Below, in pieces: positions 33,601 through 46,080 of a stretch of DNA of 64,000 nt (positions within the stretch are counted from its first letter, which is position 1; each line of letters begins with the position of its first letter). The translations under genes and the position numbers were made by a program. The notes beneath the pieces are model-generated. The model saw nothing but the letters and a program-made list of their open reading frames with translations, did not search any database and was not told where the DNA came from. This DNA is from Crotophaga sulcirostris (Eukaryota > Chordata > Aves > Cuculiformes > Crotophagidae): contig VYZB01000338.1 of the NCBI GenBank assembly GCA_013397455.1, positions 207,957 to 271,956 of the forward strand. The letters are read 5' to 3'.

Positions 33601-36600
33601 GCATGAACTCATGCTCATGACGCTCAAAATCTTAAAGAAGAATATGAAACCACCCTGTAAAGGCTATGACAGCTGATAATTTATTTATTGGGGCACCCGT
33701 AGTTTCACATATTGGTGCTGCAGCTGAAAAAGGATTTGGGTGGCAACCTCCAGCCTGTGCCTCAGAGCCCAAACCTGAAGTATTTACTCAGAAATGGCAA
33801 ATGGGGAGAACTCCTTGACAAAGTGACAGAGGGGAAGTTTCTGGAAGTCAGGAGGGAAAGAGAACATGAGGAGACTTTGGTCACCCAGCATAGACCTGAC
33901 TGTGCAGGTTGGAAGGGATCTCCTGGCAGTGCTTTTCGCTGGAAACACAATCCATTGAGGAAAATGGGTGAGGGCATTTCCCCAAGTAGCAGAAAGCTGT
34001 AGTTGAAGGGTGTCATGGCAGGGTGTCTCATCAGGCTTGCTGGGAGAAGCAGCGTGTTACAGTCTCTGAAAGAAGCCTAGAGACCCCTGTGAACGTGGCT
34101 CTTTCAAAGTTCAGGGCAAGTGGGGAGGAAGGGATATTCCCCGGTTGGTGGGTGCAGCATGAGTGAGTTCATCTACTGAATCTCAAAAGGGAATGCTGAG
34201 GTTTGGGAGGAACCTCGTAATTCTAAGTACAAGCAAAAGAAATACTCAGCATCCCAGAGAGGGGCATGGCCAGGAGAGAGGGGACCTTGACTTCTCAGAT
34301 GCTTATAGAAGAGGCCACTACTTGCTTAGGAAAATACTATGGTGTGTCCTTTCATTCCCTTGACAGAAGGTTTTTCAACAGGCAAATCCTCCTTTTGGTC
34401 CACTCCCCTTGAGGCACAGGCAGGACCTCATGCCTGCTGTCAGAGGTTCGTCAAGAGTAAAGAGAAATGATGAAGTCTGTTATCAACAACTCCTTTTAAA
34501 CCACCTCCTTAGGCAGCCTTAGGTAATTACATGCTGCTTGTTACTTATTTATTTAGGTTTATCCAGAATAAACATGAGTGTTCCTGCATGTATTCCAAAG
34601 ACTTCAAAGGTGAAGGTCTTTAAAACCAGCCAAATCACCAGCTCCCTCCTCCCTCCTTGCCACTTAGTTTTCCTCAACAAAATTTGGACAAGAGACAGTG
34701 AAATAAACTTAATCCTTACTCTCCTGCCCTTCATTTTCAGAGCCAGCCTGGGAACTGAGGCTTTTGTAAAGCTCTAGATCGTAACAATTCCAGGTCACTT
34801 CTCTCCTGGGAGGCACATACTCAACGTAAGGGCTTGTTGTGGACAGTGCCTTGTCACTAAAGGGTAGCTGACTTGCCTGCCTGTTGCAGAAGCATCCTTT
34901 CCACTGCTTTCACCAGTTTAGGATGGCAACAACTCATTCATGGTGCCCTGGAGCTGGGACAGCCAATTGCCAGATTGTTAGAGGGGCTCACAACATTTTG
35001 ACATAGTGGACATATTTCAGAAGAATGTGGGAGGTGGACAACCATTTCTGCTCTTCTGTGGGGGAATCCTAGTATCAAGGTGCTCAAGAACAGCAAGATC
35101 TTATTTTTGAAGATGGTTTTTAAGGTCTTTCTCTTAAGGCAACACCTGTAAAAAAAGTCATGGTATTATGTAATCCAGTGACCAATCTGCCTGTCCTGGA
35201 TGGGAAGGGAGTTGAAATGCACTCAGAAACTGTAGGCTTCTTTCAAGGACTGTAACTGACAGGATGACACCTCATGTCCCCAGATCATCTGATCTGGTTC
35301 TGAACACTGTATGACATTGGAGGGGTGTAAAATTGGGTGCCTGATGTCTCTCTCCTTGGTGTACCAGCTGTCGGATCTGTAGCTGCAAGGTTTATCACTC
35401 CATAAGGCTTTTAATCCTCTGCTTCTCATTTTAATTAGAAGATTCCCAGTCACCTCTGTGGAAGACACCTTGTCATTTGGAAGCTGAGAAAGTCCCGAAT
35501 GCTTAGAGCTCTGGGGATGCTTAAGTCATTGGGCAATCTTTTCCCCAGCAATTTTGGCAGCTGTTCCATCAGATGTTTCTTTGTAGGAAACTCTAAATCC
35601 TATCGTTCAAATGAAATATTTGGAATGCCTGTATCATGTCTTTTGCTCCAATAATAGATTATTTCTCTAGGATGACCACAGAAAAATAAGGGTGAAAGCT
35701 CATGCTACTAATCCTGCTTCAGCTGTTATCATTCTCTTTTAACTTCCCATTAATTAGGTTCTTTTCCTATCAACAGCTCCAAAGGCTGAGTCCAAGCAGC
35801 TGAAAGTCACATTTGCCATAGCGAAAGGTGTGGTTTTGGAATTCAGCATTAGTTTTCAAGGGAACTTCCCCAACTATTTCAGCAGGATAATATTCAGCAG
35901 ATTATTGTGAGAGATTTGCTGTTTACTGCTAGAACTGCTCACCATGACAAAACTAATAAGGAACTGTGATAGCTATCAATACAGTTATGAGGCAGTCATG
36001 ATGTTAACTCCAAGAGAAATTGTCCATCCAAAGAGCTTTTGAAGCACTTAACCTTGAGTTTGTGAAATGTATAGAAAAATTATTGCCATTAGGGCATTAT
36101 TAGAACAATTTACTGCTGCAGCTAAATTTAGATACTCCTTTAAACTGAGTTCATTCCCAAAAATTTGTCATGTGTTTAAACACATAGATCCCATTTACCT
36201 GAAACTCTTGAATTCAAACAAATTTAAAGTGCAATCAGTACATAAAGTCTGTTGCTCATGGAAATTAATCCAAGAGACATAATTTGCCTCTTAATTTCCA
36301 CACACAGTTTTGCATTATGAGCCCCAGACACACAGCTCTCCACTGCATTTAGATCTTTAGCAACTGTCATGACTCTGTTATGGTTCTTTTGCTGTTAGAA
36401 GTAAATGTCCTGACATCATGTCACCTACCCAAGAGGTGACAGAATTTCATTAAGGAATAAGCTAAGGAAAGAGAGAATTTCCCACATATGAAAAGAAACC
36501 CTGGCTTAAACTCAGGGAGCTCTGGCCACCTACACAAGCCAAGGACCTTTCCAATAGACAGGATGCAAGACTTCAGACACCTTCTGACTTCTGCCATGAT

Positions 36601-37005
36601 CAGGAGATTGGCACCTCCAGAAGGTGATATATCACATCCTGAGGCCTTCTCTGCTGTCTTCTGGAGATGCCTTTCTTTCTCCTTGTAGGTGGAAAGGAAT
36701 CTAGAATTCTATGACACCTAACTTTTAGACAACTAAAGACAGTGGGATGAACCCCATGCTGTGTTCAACTGTTATGTCAACACACACACATATTTCTCAC
36801 AAGATGACTGGTTTAGGAAGACCCAAGAACAAGAAGCATGCTATGGAAAAGTCAGTTTCTGATGTTGTAGATCCTGCCACACATGGGACTCGACTCAAAG
36901 GTGCAGTGTTATTCCATGTTTCTTCAATACATAAAGAGACAGAAATATACTTAAGGATAAAATTTACATATTAAGGAAGAACCTGAAATTGTTACATCTT
37001 CAGAT
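30626..37005. other. 6.4-kb CR1-free, AT-rich block
   Basis: The longest stretch without a recognisable CR1. It is AT-rich, with homeodomain-like TTAATTAATGG at about 32361 and long runs without stop-free frames. No exon, RNA gene or transposon is recognised. A single phrase at about 33907 (CAGGTTGGAAGGGATCTC) resembles a CR1 UTR on the minus strand, but nothing around it does. Confidence 0.5.
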
Positions 37006-37368
37006 TATAGAATCATAGAATCATAGAATTACTAAAGTTTGAAAAGACCTTTAAACTTATCCAGCCCAACTGTCAGCCCAACCCCACCGTGCCTACTAAA
37101 CCACGTCTCAGAATGCCTCATCTACACACTTTTTGAACGCCTCCAGGGATGGAGACTCCACCACTGCCCTGGGCAGCCTCTTCTAATGCTTCACCACTCT
37201 TTTAGTAAAGAAATTTTTCCTGATATCTAATCTAAACCTCCCCTGGCACAGCTTGAGGCCATTTCCTCTTGTTCTATCTCTTATTACTTGGGAGAAGAGA
37301 CTGATGCCTCTTTCTACAACCTCCTTTCAGTGGTTGTAGAGGGCGAGGAGGTCTCCCCTCAGCTACCT
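37006..37368 (-). mobile_element. CR1 group C, 3' fragment
   Basis: The plus strand begins with three ATAGAATC units (the reverse complement of the ATTCTATG tail). AAAGACCTTTAAACTTATCC, CGCCTCCAGGGATGGAGACT, AAATTTTTCCTGATATCTAA and CAACCTCCTTTCAGTGGTTG follow. This is an older CR1 branch with a UTR unlike A or B. It reaches the RRLRGD-equivalent region of ORF2 at its far end. Confidence 0.92.
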
Positions 37369-39849
37369 ATTACTTATATATGTTACCTGTTACTGTCTAT
37401 CTTAGAAACAGATGTTGGAACAAATTATTTCACTTTCAAGCATATAGATACAATATAATAGCATAATCGCACACGCAACATCCCTAATACTAATGGATAA
37501 TGGATGTACTGTATTGACCCATGCTATTGTTAAAGCTTCGGCCGCACAATTCATACTGAGATACCCTGAGTGCTTACTGCCATTGGAATCAGAAAAAGCT
37601 GTTCTAGTTAGGACTTGCCAACATGAATACAAGAACTGCACATTCTAGGCATAAATAAGTGAAAGTAAGGCTTCTGGCTGTATTTGTTTATTTGGGACCT
37701 AGTCTGTATTCTGACATTGCACTGGATTTCTAGAACACTTTGAAGATAAAAGCAGTCTGAGGGCAAATCTTAAAAAAAGGATGGCAGGGAGAGGAAAGAA
37801 GAAACTCCTTATCACCCCTTTCGGGTTCTATTTTGTCAGTCTTTCCATAGATAAATCAAAAAGAGAACTAGGATGCCATCACACGTCTTGGTTGTGTTAT
37901 CTTAAGATGGATTTATATCAAATACACAAATAAACTTGTTTTTTAAGTCAACTACACAGATGATTGCATAATGTTATTGACATTAAATGAGACTCAGAAT
38001 TTTCTGTTCATTAAAAATGTTAGGGAAACGATTCTCCCATTTAATATCACGTTAACGGACTGATTTACTTTTATAATGTATTTAATTAACAAACATCAAT
38101 ACCTCAGCATTTTTCCTCCAAGTCAAAGCTTGAAAGGGCGAAATTTTCCAGATAATTGATGGACCTTTTAAAAGTAATTATGAAGAAGAGGACAAAGTGG
38201 AGTCATGCTGGAACACTGCGAGGCTAAAACCTTTCTGAACTCATCCGAAAGATGTAGCCATAGGCACGAGAGGACTTGCTCTGTATGAGACTTTTTTTAC
38301 CAAACCCATGTCTCCTATCACTTAGATGAGACTTACCTCACCCAAAATCTGAATTGTCCTTGGGAGACAAGCCTCTGCTAGCTGAGCTAGAACATTTGGT
38401 TTAATAAGAGGCAGTCAGATCTCTACCAAAAGCCTGAAGAGAAAAAAGACTCCACCACATACTTTGGGAAGCCGCTCCATTTGTCATTAAACATATCTTT
38501 TACTTAGTATCTTGTGACTAATTTCATCCCTTGCCTGAAGAGTGTTCAAATGTATATTCATTTTCCATGAACCACATATGAATTTAGACCACCAAAGTGA
38601 TGCATACGGTAACCCAGATTTACTCCCAGAGAAGACTGGGTGAATATACTATAGCTGTGGTAAGACAGGGAGAAGAGATTTCGCTTTTCAATCTAGGCTA
38701 CAGCTTCTACCATAGCTGGGTGGTGTGAACTGGAGTTCTCACCCACGGTTTTTAGTTCAGGGTAAGAAGTATCCTGAAGGAGGAGGAAAGCTCAGCCCTG
38801 CCTATACTTAGATGGCTAGACTCCATTTTAGAAAGGGGCAAACTGAGAGCTTATTTTGTGGTTGTTTCAAAGAACTCCTATATGGTGGCTGCTGAAATCT
38901 GAACTAGACTTGGCAAAGCAGTGGGGAACCTCTGCCTTTGCCTAGGTTTGTACTTTCATTTGGGATTCCTAAAGAAAACTGTTTTCTAGTGATGTTTATT
39001 AGGTACCCTGTAAGACAAGTATTTAGTGCCATCATGAAATTCCTTCTTTTTAGATGTATTGACTTACTTCCTAAAGTGAAAATTGCATGTAAAGCATTTT
39101 CGTCCAGAAATGGCCAGAGGTTAAGTGATGTGTGTTCATCATCTCTAAATCAAAGCATGTAGCGTGACTCACCCTGGCCAGCTTCATTGTTGTTCTTATT
39201 ATAGGATCACTTACAAAGGTCACATTTAACTACTAAAAATAAAACCATAGCCCAAAAAACATTCATTCCTCAGCAAACAGTTTGAGAAAATATAGGCTAC
39301 TCCTGTATTAAAAATACAGATCCAGGTCACTGAGCTGACCTACTTAGGGGATATTTTAGGGCTTCCCAAAAGATTTCATGTCCTCCAAATGTCAATCTCT
39401 TTGCAGTTCCATGCATCAGCATAAGTCTTACTTTAGAGGAGACTGTTGTTTAGATGTAGATTTTATCAAAGTCTAACCAGCTTAACATGTCTTATGAGGA
39501 ACATATACAAAGTTGAGATGAACTTGACTATGGTGTTGAGCAGCAGGAGGATGACTTGAGCAAAACCTTATTTTGGTCCCAAATGATATGACTGATTCAA
39601 ATTTTAGTCCTTTTGACTACATAAATCTACCAAAACCAGAAAAAAACTGATATGTGAATGATCAGGCCTCTGTTTAGATCCCACTGCTAGGGCTGTTTTG
39701 AGAGCAGGCTCTTTCTGAGCTCAGACAAGGGGTAAGACCCCATGAGCAACCTGATTTTCAGCCTCATGTTCCAGCTCACAGAGTGATGGGATGTTTTCTC
39801 TATAGCAGAGGTGTCCTCCGTCTTTGCCTTTCTCTTGATATGATGATGG
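37369..39849. other. Unique AT-rich region, no gene seen
   Basis: About 2.5 kb. TTAATTAA occurs at 38082-38089 within a very AT-rich 200-bp patch (37920-38110) of the kind often seen in conserved non-coding elements. No exon is recognised. Confidence 0.5.
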
Positions 39850-39945
39850 GTTTTTAGATGATGGATTGGTGTTAGTGTTGGGTTATAGGTTGGACTCGAT
39901 GATCTCAGAGGTCTTTTCCAACCTTGTGATACTGTGATACTGTGA
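39850..39945 (+). mobile_element. CR1 group A, UTR-only fragment
   Basis: It starts at about TTTTAGATGATGGATTGGTG, at the ORF2 stop, and ends in two GATACTGT units. It is one of three copies cut within about 15 bp of the stop codon. Confidence 0.93.
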
Positions 39946-40767
39946 TGATATAGAGTGGAATCAATTGGGGAGAAGGCATCCTAGTACTGGTGCTGTAAAG
40001 TAAGGGCAGCATGAGCACTGGTCTTGATTTAGGCTGCTGTGGTTGAACTGTGTTGACCTGTGCCTAATGGGTGTAACTTTCTCTCAGGAAATTACTTTCA
40101 CTGACCAAGGGCTTGGCCTTACCATTTGTGATGTTACAGTCACCCAGGCATTGAAGTCTTAGCAGCTTTCTTCTGGCCATTTCTTGAAGGGCTGGAGCAG
40201 AACAACTTGTCCAGACATACTTACTGAGCTGGACTCTTCATGGCATGACAATTCCTCCCCTTCAGCATTTCTTACTGGCTCTCCTGGGGAAGTCCCTGCC
40301 CTGTGCATTGGTTTCTTTACATCCTGTCTTGACATGCTGAACTTTCTCTTGGCCTTGTGCAGAAAGTCTGGCATTTCAGTTTGGGCAGACATGGTGCCAG
40401 TCTGAGGTACACATGTGAGCCTGGTTCTCCAGCAAAGTGTGGAAACTGTTTCCAGCTGAGTAGTCCTTGGAAAAATAACCTAGAAGACATTAGCAGAAGT
40501 AATCCAAGCAACTAGGAGCAAGGTGCATTTAAAGACCCTAATGAACTCCACAGGCTATATTTACATATTACTAAAATCTGACATTGTGTGCTCCCTCATC
40601 AGACTTCCCCATCTCACAGCAGAAAGGACAGAACTATTCCTCCTCCCAAAAGGGATGTGAGAAAACATCAGTGAGAGCATATGAACTCAGAGCCCCTCGT
40701 GAGGGGAGCTGATGAGGGCCCAGGTGCAGACCCAATTAGCTGGAGCAGAGAACCCATTAGGATTATT
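39946..40767. other. Unique spacer, no gene seen
   Basis: About 820 bp. The frames on both strands at 40159-40511 overlap and lack domains. Confidence 0.5.
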
Positions 40768-40994
40768 CACAGTATCACAGTATCACAAGGTTGGAAAGGA
40801 CCTCTGAGATCATCGAGTCCAGCCTATAACCCAACACCAACACCAACCCAGCATCTAAACCATGGCACTGAGTGCCTCAGCCAATCTCCTCTTAAACACC
40901 TCCAGGGTTGGCGACTCCACCACCTCCCTGGGCAGCGCATTCCAATGGCCAATCACCCTTTCAGTGAAGAACTTTTTCCTAACATCAAGTCTAA
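40768..40994 (-). mobile_element. CR1 group A, 3' fragment
   Basis: The minus strand reads [35 protein letters not shown], the stop, the UTR and a two-unit tail at 40768-40787. Variants are LDV and ATGCTGGG. One change, TTCAGTGAAG for TTCAGGGAAG, gives FTERV for FPERV. Confidence 0.95.
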
Positions 40995-43247
40995 TCAATT
41001 CTAGTAGTGTCCTGCACTGGGAGTAGAGTGAACTCTAACAGAAACCACTGACGAAGTGAAGCTGGAGACCACCCTGCAGGGCTCTGCCCACCCCATCTCT
41101 CCCTCCAGAATGATCAGTGGCTGCACAGGCTCTGCCTTCTGCCAATCGTACTCAGAGGCTACAGCCTGTCTTCTGTTTGCCTCATGGACAGATAGCTCTG
41201 GGTTTCTAAGACTACATCTTCCCTTTGGAGAAGACATCACCCTTTTTCTGTGTTCTGTGTCCCATGAAGAACAAGGACCACAACGCTAAAAACTCAGATA
41301 CATTTCTAGCAATATCTTCTGAGTGGTGACTACTGCACTGTTCAGTCTGGAATATATTTTTTGGAAGAAACCATGATTCTGGGGACAATATGTATGAATG
41401 AGTAGAGTCAGGGGGCCCTATGAAGTGTGAGATATCAGTAATGGGTAGGCTGCTTATTGAAGCCTGCTGTAGAGGTATTTCCTGGTGGGAATGAAGGATA
41501 GCACATCTGTGATGCCACAAGGGATTCTAATTAACTGGTGACATTACTAGAGCAAGACCATTAAACCCAGCCTTGTGCATTTCAGTTTAATCACATCTTC
41601 AGATAGAATAATACTCTATATTAAAGCCTTAAACTGGAATTGATTTTTTTTTTCGTACACGAGGAACTGAAATCAAGGCAAAAATGGTTGGATATTATTT
41701 AGCAGTTACCAAGAATTAAGGAAAATGCTTTATTGTTAATCTAAGCAGATTAATATTTTTTTCTTAGTATTGAGGAGCTACAATATATTTTACCCCATAT
41801 ATTAACTAAGCTCAGCTGAGGATCGCTTTCTCAGAATGGCTGTCATTGAAGATGACTGCTGTTTGCTACTGTAGGATTGTTTATCTGCTTGCATCCAAGC
41901 AGCCCTCTTATGAATAAGTTGCCTTCCAGTGCTTTCAATTTGTAGAACAGCATGGTGCATCAAGATGCCATTAACACAGAATAAAATAAATCTATTAATA
42001 GAGAGGTCTGGATGGTCAATAACTCCCCAGCATGTACGCATGGTAAACACTCAAGATGTCCATACTGTCTGTGGTTTGCTATGCTTGGGGTCTCTGGAGA
42101 TTACTTTCATTACTTTCTGTGGATCAGATATCTGTTCATGCCCTGCTACAATAGCAGAAGCTGCCTTGCAGTCATCAATCTGTCCCAAACATAACAGCTC
42201 AGTATTGACAAGCACCCTGCAGCGTCCTCTTCAGACCCAAGCAGGCTTGATGATCTGTCTGTCCAAGCAAAGAAAGTGTCTTCTAGAGTCTGTCCAGGTC
42301 AGGTATAGTGTAGGCAATGCTGCAACCATAATCCATTCATAATCCTTTGCTCTTCTTCAGTGTTTGTCATGAGGCACTGGCCCAAACTCATTGTTTCCAT
42401 GACATGTGCCCCTACACCTCTCCATATGGTGGTTCTTTAAATTTCTTTTCTCCACCAGTTCTGACTACTGACCTTGCCTGGGAGTCTCCTTAAACAGAAA
42501 TTACTTCTCTGGCCATCTTCCACAGAGCAATCCTCCCAGCTACCACCACTGAGGTTGGTCTTCCCTGAACTGTTCCCAGTCTGTTCATGTTGATCTCAGC
42601 ATGGAGACTCCAGCACTGAAGACAGCTGCAGCCCTTTTTGCAACACATTGTCCAGCTCCACGAGGAGAGTTCCTGGAGTAATTTCACTGCTCCTTGATCA
42701 CTCTAGATTTTGGTTTTACTCGGGGTCAAACAGTGGTTTTTACTCAGGGACACATACTTAAAGGCTGTGCACTCATGTCATGGTACCTCCTGCATGACTC
42801 ATGCCAACGCTAATGGCGAGACTCTAATTGTAACAACTTAGAAATGATAACGTTCCATGCCTGCTATCACACCATTCTGATAATTAATCTCTGTTAGAGA
42901 TTTGTATTGAGGAGATTGCAGACTTGTGAAGTCGGATTTCACAGTCGCTTTGACAAAGGAAATGCTGAGCACTCTGGCAGATTTACTGCATGGCCCAAGG
43001 GTCTCTATCTTAGGTGTAGAAATGGAGTGTCAAGCTTGCAAAGATCAGATCTCACCCTGAAGCTTGATGTTCCTGTAGTGTGTATTTTGGCTGGGGTTAT
43101 ATTCTTGTTTATCTGGATGACTGGAAGAAGCTGGATTGACTTTTTCTAGTTGCTTATTCACCATAGATTTCTTGGGAAGTTTTGGACATTGGCTTTGCTG
43201 GTGAAGAAAGTAAACACGAAGGCTTAACAAAATGGAAAGTCACAGCT
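40995..43247. other. Unique region, no gene seen
   Basis: About 2.3 kb with a T10 run at 41644-41653. Overlapping frames at 41802-42342 reach 137 codons on the plus strand without any recognised domain. Confidence 0.5.
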
Positions 43248-43583
43248 AGTAACAAGTTCACAGATGACAACAAGCTGAGTGGTGCAGTTGTTTTGTTTGG
43301 GAAAAGGCATGCCATCCATAAGCCTGGAGGAGTTTGCTCATATGAACCTCGTGGAGTTCCACAAGGCCAAATGCAAAGTCCTGCACCTGGGTCAGGGCAA
43401 TCCCCAGTATCAGTACAAACTGATGAAGAGATTGAGAGCAGCCCTGTGGAGAAGGACTTGGGGATATTGGTGGATAAAAAATCGGACATGAGCCAGTTAT
43501 GTGCACTTGCAGCCCAGAAAGTCGACCAAAACAAACCTGGTCAGCAGGTCACAGGAGATGATTCTGCCCCTCTGCTCTCATGA
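43182..43583 (+). pseudogene. CR1 ORF2 reverse transcriptase remnant
   Basis: A 133-codon frame whose middle carries [12 protein letters not shown] (from about 43257) and [20 protein letters not shown] (from about 43431). Between them the CR1 frame moves to the neighbouring phase, where [14 protein letters not shown] is read, and back. The first 22 or so codons are not CR1. It is a decayed piece of the polymerase with the first catalytic-box residue replaced. Confidence 0.75.
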
Positions 43584-43784
43584 GACCTCACCTGGAGTAC
43601 TGCATTCAGTTCTGGAGTCCTCAGCACAGGAAAGACATGGACATGCTGGAGGTGTTCAAGGCCAAGCTGGATGGGGCTTGGAGCCCCCTGATCCAGTGGG
43701 AGGTGTCCCTGCCCATGGCAGGAGTGTTGGAACTGGATGGGCTTTGAGATCCCTTCCAACCCAAACCATTCTATGATTCTGTGA
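43248..43784 (+). mobile_element. CR1 group B with internal deletions, includes RT catalytic block
   Basis: This copy is unusual in reaching into the reverse transcriptase core. It reads [14 protein letters not shown], where functional CR1 has a FADD catalytic motif, then by frameshift [20 protein letters not shown], then [20 protein letters not shown] and ALAAQK. Two internal deletions follow: one after QKVDQNK and one that joins KDMDMLEV directly to FKAKLDGAW. It ends with PMAG and CTATGATTCTGTGA. The Ala-to-Thr change and the frameshifts mark it as dead. Confidence 0.9.
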
Positions 43785-45177
43785 AACATATCTTGGAATA
43801 AATAGAGCTACTGGGAAAAAAATACATCGTTTTAAAGTGTGGGAGAATGCCAATCTCACAAGCAGACAATTTCAACAAGACGGGCTGTCATGAGTGAATA
43901 AATATATGCATGATTATTTGTGTGGACTGTGGATGGAAAGAATAACTGGAGACTGGGTGCAAAAATATGCCAATGTGCAGAGCAAATTTAGATGACTCAA
44001 GCAGGAGAGGATCAAACTTCTAAAAGAAGCAGAAGTTTTCCTCCTTTCCTGCGAGAAACTTCATAGAAATACAGGCAAACAAGTTCTGCAAAATGTTCCA
44101 TGTTGGTGGTACTGCCTACTGCTATTTCCTCTGCTGCCATCAGTGATTAGTTGTCCTCCCAAGAACCATGAGGGATCAACTGTGGAGATCTTACAGAAAA
44201 ATCGATCCCTCCTAAAATCTACCAGGTATTTGTTCAGTGCAGGCTGCAAAATTCCAGAATTAATTCATACCTTACTGACATTAATTAGAATCCTGTCATC
44301 AATTAGCCAGGTAGATAACAGTAGTGCAAATAACTGATGCAGTTACAGTGTGAGCTGCTGAGTCCCTCTACACTCCTGCTTTTGAGCACAACCATGGGCA
44401 CAAAACATAAGGCCAATGATATTGATCATCCCAGCATGTTTTCACTCTCTCATACTGTTCTTATTCACCTGCTTTTACGAACTGTGATACATTAACAGAA
44501 ATTGTGGTGTCATGTACGGTATGTCCTGACAGCCAGCCAGGATAAAGGGTATTATGGAGGATTCACCGCTGAGCACTAATTAACAGCTAGGTTATCTAGC
44601 TGAAATCAGGTGAATACCCCAGACAGCATCCCAGGATACCACTTCCTTTCAGTCACTTTCTGAGTAAGGTTTACCAGATAATCTAACACAAGAAATAACA
44701 AAAAATTTAAATGTCATCAGTAGAGTGACAAAAAGCTCAAGGACTCTGGTTATTCCCTTCAGCCAGAGATAGCAGCTTTGACATATTGAGGGAAACAAAT
44801 GGGAAGAAAATACCACTTAGGGACAGTGCATCAAAACCCAAAGTCAGTCTGGCTGTGGGGTGTCATGCTCTTGCCCTTTATCACTAATGAAGGCCACTTG
44901 TCTCACAGCAGCAATGACTGAACATCATTTGCTACTGGTGGTGTAAGATCTTAGAGTGCCCGCCATCAGAATTTTTCTTCTCCTGTTCCACCTTATGCCT
45001 TCCCCATTTCTCATCTGCCTGTGGAACGTGTCTGATACAGTTTAAGGTGTTCAGTTCTGTTGTGGGTCTGATCTCACCAACTGGCTTTTGGAATAAGCAA
45101 AACGCAGGAGAAGGTATTGCAGAAAATTACATCGTTCCTGTATGTGCAACTCAAGGTGCTCACTGCTCATCAGGAAC
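43785..45177. other. Unique region, no gene seen
   Basis: About 1.4 kb, AT-rich, without recognised repeats or exons. TAATTAACAGCTAG at about 44577 is a homeodomain-like site of unknown meaning. Confidence 0.5.
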
Positions 45178-45355
45178 AGGTTGCCCAGAGAAGCAGTGGC
45201 TGCCCCATCCCTGAAGGTGTTCCAGGCCAGGTTGGATGGGGCTTTGAGCCCCCTGATCCAGTGGGAGGTGTCCCTTCCCATGGCAGGGGGGTGGAACTGG
45301 ATGGGCTTTAAGGTCCCTTCCAATCCAAACCATTCCATGGTTCTATGATTCTATG
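45178..45355 (+). mobile_element. CR1 group B, 3' fragment
   Basis: It starts at AGGTTGCCCAGAGAAGCAG and encodes LPREAVAAPSLKVFQARLDG and [10 protein letters not shown]. It ends in CCATGGTTCTATGATTCTAT. Confidence 0.93.
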
Positions 45356-45678
45356 GTATCTGGCACTGCTGAAGCATGGGAGCAATCTGACACTGGATTC
45401 CCACATTGGCCCTCACAAAAGGGTGCTCTGTCTCCTGGGGCTGGGCTGTAGGTGTGTAGTTTTGTGCATGCAACATCAATGACTCAGGACAGTGCCACCC
45501 TGGGCCTCTCTGGACCACCCACTTTGTAAGTGGTTGCGCAAAGTTCTTGACTGTACGTTGGGAACACCAGACACACAGTATTTCTCTCTCTAGCCAACCT
45601 GACCCTGTTCTACTGTGGTAGAGACCATTCTTTTAGATTAGCATTAAGAAGGATTTTTAAGAAAAGTCAGAATAGATG
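45356..45678. other. Unique spacer, no gene seen
   Basis: About 320 bp between B and A copies of opposite orientation. Nothing is recognised. Confidence 0.5.
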
Positions 45679-46080
45679 ACAGTATCACAGTATCACAGTA
45701 TCATAAGGTTGGAAAGGACCTCTGAGATCATCAAGTCCAACCTAGAACCCAACACCAACACCAACCCATCATCTAAACCATGGCACTGAGAGCCTCAGCC
45801 AATCTCCTCTTAAACACCTCCAGGGTTGGTGACTCCACCACCTCCCTGGGCAGCACATTCCAATGGTCAATCACCCTTTCAGGGAAGAACTTTTTCCTAA
45901 TATCAAGCCTAAACTTTCCCTGAGGAAGCTTGAGTCCATGTCCTCTAGTTCTGTCACTGGTCACCTGAGAGAAGAGACCAACCCCTGCCTGACTACAACC
46001 TCCTTTTAGGCAGTTGCAGAGAGCAATAAGGTCACCCCTGAGCCTCCTCTTCTCCAGGCTAAACAGCCCCAGCTCCCTCA
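45679..46080 (-). mobile_element. CR1 group A, 3' fragment with open ORF2 end
   Basis: The minus strand is open from 46081 to 45773 (102 codons). It reads [39 protein letters not shown] and [18 protein letters not shown] to the SAMV stop. Three tail units lie at 45679-45702. Variants are LDI and ATGATGGG. Confidence 0.96.

Noticed and set aside
33900..33930. Short CR1 UTR-like phrase (CAGGTTGGAAGGGATCTC)
   Set aside because: Nothing on either side continues the match, so chance is as likely.
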